DNA from: Thalassobaculum litoreum DSM 18839
Lineage (GTDB): Bacteria > Pseudomonadota > Alphaproteobacteria > Thalassobaculales > Thalassobaculaceae
Reading direction: 5' to 3'
DNA: 64,000 nt
Assembly (NCBI RefSeq): GCF_900102465.1
Contig: NZ_FNBW01000017.1
Span: 1-64,000, forward strand
Shown: positions 62,749 through 64,000 of the stretch, one piece after another
Position numbering within the stretch: the stretch's first letter is position 1
How the letters are laid out: each line of letters opens with the position of its first letter
Notes under the pieces: generated by a model
The model's input: only the letters and a program-made list of their open reading frames with translations
Databases searched by the model: none
Told to the model about the DNA's origin: nothing
Program-made: the position numbers and the translations under genes

Positions 62749-64000
62749 TCAGCTCACCGCGGTGACGTTTGCCGCCGACTCGTCCGTGGCCAGCACCACC
62801 CGGTCGCGGCCCTGGCGCTTGGCCTGGTACAGGGCATCGTCCGCCCGGCCGATAAGCTTGTCGATGCTGTCCTCGCCCACGGAATTCCTGAGGGCGCAGC
62901 CGATGCTGATGGTCACGCCCAGCTCGCGCCCGTCGTCCAGCCGCAGCGGTGTCGAGGCGATCACGTCGCGCAGCCGCTCGGCCACGACCATGGCGAAGGG
63001 CTCCGGCGTGTCCGGCATCACCACGACGAATTCCTCGCCGCCGAGGCGCGACACGAGATCGACATTGCGCACGCTGCTGCGCATCAGCTCGGTGATGTGC
63101 TGCAGCACCCGGTCGCCCGCCCCGTGGCCGTAGGTGTCGTTCACCAGCTTGAAGTGGTCCACGTCGATCACCAGCAGGGCCAGCGGCTTCTGGCGCTCGG
63201 CGGTGTCGTTCATCAGCCGGCCCAGATGGGTCAGCAGGTAGCGTCGGTTATACAGGCCCGTCAGGCTGTCGGTGAGCGCCAGGGCGAGACTCTGCTCGTA
63301 GGTCTCGCGCATCCGCTCCTGATAGCGGCGCCGGCGGATCTGCGTGCGCACGCGCGCCAGCATCTCGTTCCGGTCGATCGGCTTCATCAGGTAGTCGTTC
63401 ACCCCGAGATCCAGCGCCTTGGCCAGTTTCTCGGTCTGGTCCTCCTCGCCGACCATCAGGATGGGGATGTGCCGGGTCGCCTCGGCGGCACGGAACTGGG
63501 AGACCAAGCGCAGGGCGTCGTCGCCGGCCAGGTTCAGGCTGCAGATCACCAGGTCGAACTCGGCGGCCGAAGCGCGGGCGAAGCCGGTGGCGCCGTCGGC
63601 CGCCTGCTCCACCGTGTCGCCGTCCACGGCCAGGCTCTCGCGCAGGTTCATGGCGTCGATGCGGTTGTCCTCGATGGTCAGGACCCGGGCCTTGGTGACG
63701 TCGATCTCGGTCATCGCCCGGGGTTCCTGCATCCCGAGCTGGGACGAGGTCTCCACCCGCAGACGCCACTCGTCCATCATCATCTTCAGCCGCAGCAGCG
63801 AGCGCACCCGGGCGAACAGGGCGGCATCCACCACCGGCTTGGTCAGGAAGTCGTCGGCGCCGGCCTCGATCCCCCGCACCCGGTCCGACACGTCGGACAG
63901 GGCGGTGACCATGACCACCGGCAGGTGGGTGGTGCGCGGATCGGCCTTGATCCGGCGGCACACCTCGAACCCGTCCATCCCCGGCATCATGACGTCCAGA
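62749..64000 (-). CDS. pleD: PleD-like diguanylate cyclase response regulator (REC-REC-GGDEF), start beyond the right edge
   Basis: The 417 visible residues begin within the first receiver domain at its phospho-acceptor ([13 protein letters not shown]) and include its Lys (FLTKPVV). A second receiver follows ([14 protein letters not shown]) whose acceptor position is Ser ([10 protein letters not shown]), so it is a degenerate dimerisation receiver as in Caulobacter PleD. The GGDEF domain has [13 protein letters not shown] at the active site and RNVD five residues before GGEEF as the inhibitory I-site. The protein should make cyclic di-GMP on phosphorylation. The stop is at 62749. The first roughly 50 residues and the promoter lie outside the window. 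Confidence 0.95.
   Translation of the reverse strand, partial: LDVMMPGMDGFEVCRRIKADPRTTHLPVVMVTALSDVSDRVRGIEAGADDFLTKPVVDAALFARVRSLLRLKMMMDEWRLRVETSSQLGMQEPRAMTEIDVTKARVLTIEDNRIDAMNLRESLAVDGDTVEQAADGATGFARASAAEFDLVICSLNLAGDDALRLVSQFRAAEATRHIPILMVGEEDQTEKLAKALDLGVNDYLMKPIDRNEMLARVRTQIRRRRYQERMRETYEQSLALALTDSLTGLYNRRYLLTHLGRLMNDTAERQKPLALLVIDVDHFKLVNDTYGHGAGDRVLQHITELMRSSVRNVDLVSRLGGEEFVVVMPDTPEPFAMVVAERLRDVIASTPLRLDDGRELGVTISIGCALRNSVGEDSIDKLIGRADDALYQAKRQGRDRVVLATDESAANVTAVS

Overview
The window is about 64 kb of very GC-rich, gene-dense DNA from an alphaproteobacterium. A Rhodospirillales-type marine or soil organism fits best. Support comes from the block pyrB-pyrC(degenerate)-plsY-dprA-topA-rnr ... 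rpmG-pleD, the divergent gatC/ruvX pair, the fdsGBACD soluble formate dehydrogenase operon, a CheA fused to a receiver domain, and several copies of an alphaproteobacterial PAS-family protein. The genus cannot be fixed from the sequence alone. No phage, insertion sequence, CRISPR array, tRNA or rRNA was seen; this is ordinary chromosome with intergenic palindromic repeats.

Left part (1-14 kb). A minus-strand gene with no stop codon runs off the left edge. It encodes a disordered acidic N-terminus without aromatic residues. Next come an OmpW-like porin behind an FNR/FixK-type box and a small membrane protein. A vitamin B12 operon follows (minus strand, btuB-btuF-btuC-cobQ-cobD-cobO), led by a promoter and a cobalamin riboswitch. 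A plus-strand pair then encodes an L,D-transpeptidase and a MepK/YcbK-type endopeptidase. After them lie a lipoprotein and a truncated GAF/histidine-kinase protein.

Middle (14-41 kb). The NAD-dependent formate dehydrogenase operon fdsG-fdsB-fdsA-fdhD-fdsD is complete. Beyond it are a GNAT enzyme, thiM under a TPP riboswitch, a LysR regulator, an HtrA protease, and four small PAS-family paralogues interleaved with an SDR and a phytanoyl-CoA-dioxygenase-like gene. A CheA-CheW-CheW-REC fusion stands alone and ends in a strong terminator. A three-gene set (CRYL1-like dehydrogenase, hotdog thioesterase, SDR) looks catabolic. AMP nucleosidase, CinA-like amidase, a CorA/ZntB transporter, a 2-hydroxyacid dehydrogenase and a TauD-like dioxygenase follow. 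A tight operon then encodes a PepSY protein, a cytochrome b561 and a membrane-anchored LuxR-type regulator.

Right part (41-64 kb). A hybrid kinase and a single-domain response regulator form a pair. A cupredoxin is followed by gatCAB (charging of tRNA-Gln/Asn), ruvX, an AEC permease, a MAPEG protein and a CoA-transferase. The housekeeping run pyrB, pyrC-like, plsY, dprA, topA, rnr, an S41 protease lipoprotein and rpmG comes next. A PleD-like diguanylate cyclase is cut by the right edge.

I found no convincing wholly new system. The most unusual items are the giant-protein N-terminus at the left edge, the 113-119-bp palindrome-ended intergenic elements (five copies), the cluster of four PAS paralogues, the PepSY/b561/membrane-LuxR operon, the kinase-like protein lacking an ATPase domain, and the dihydroorotase lacking its first two metal histidines.
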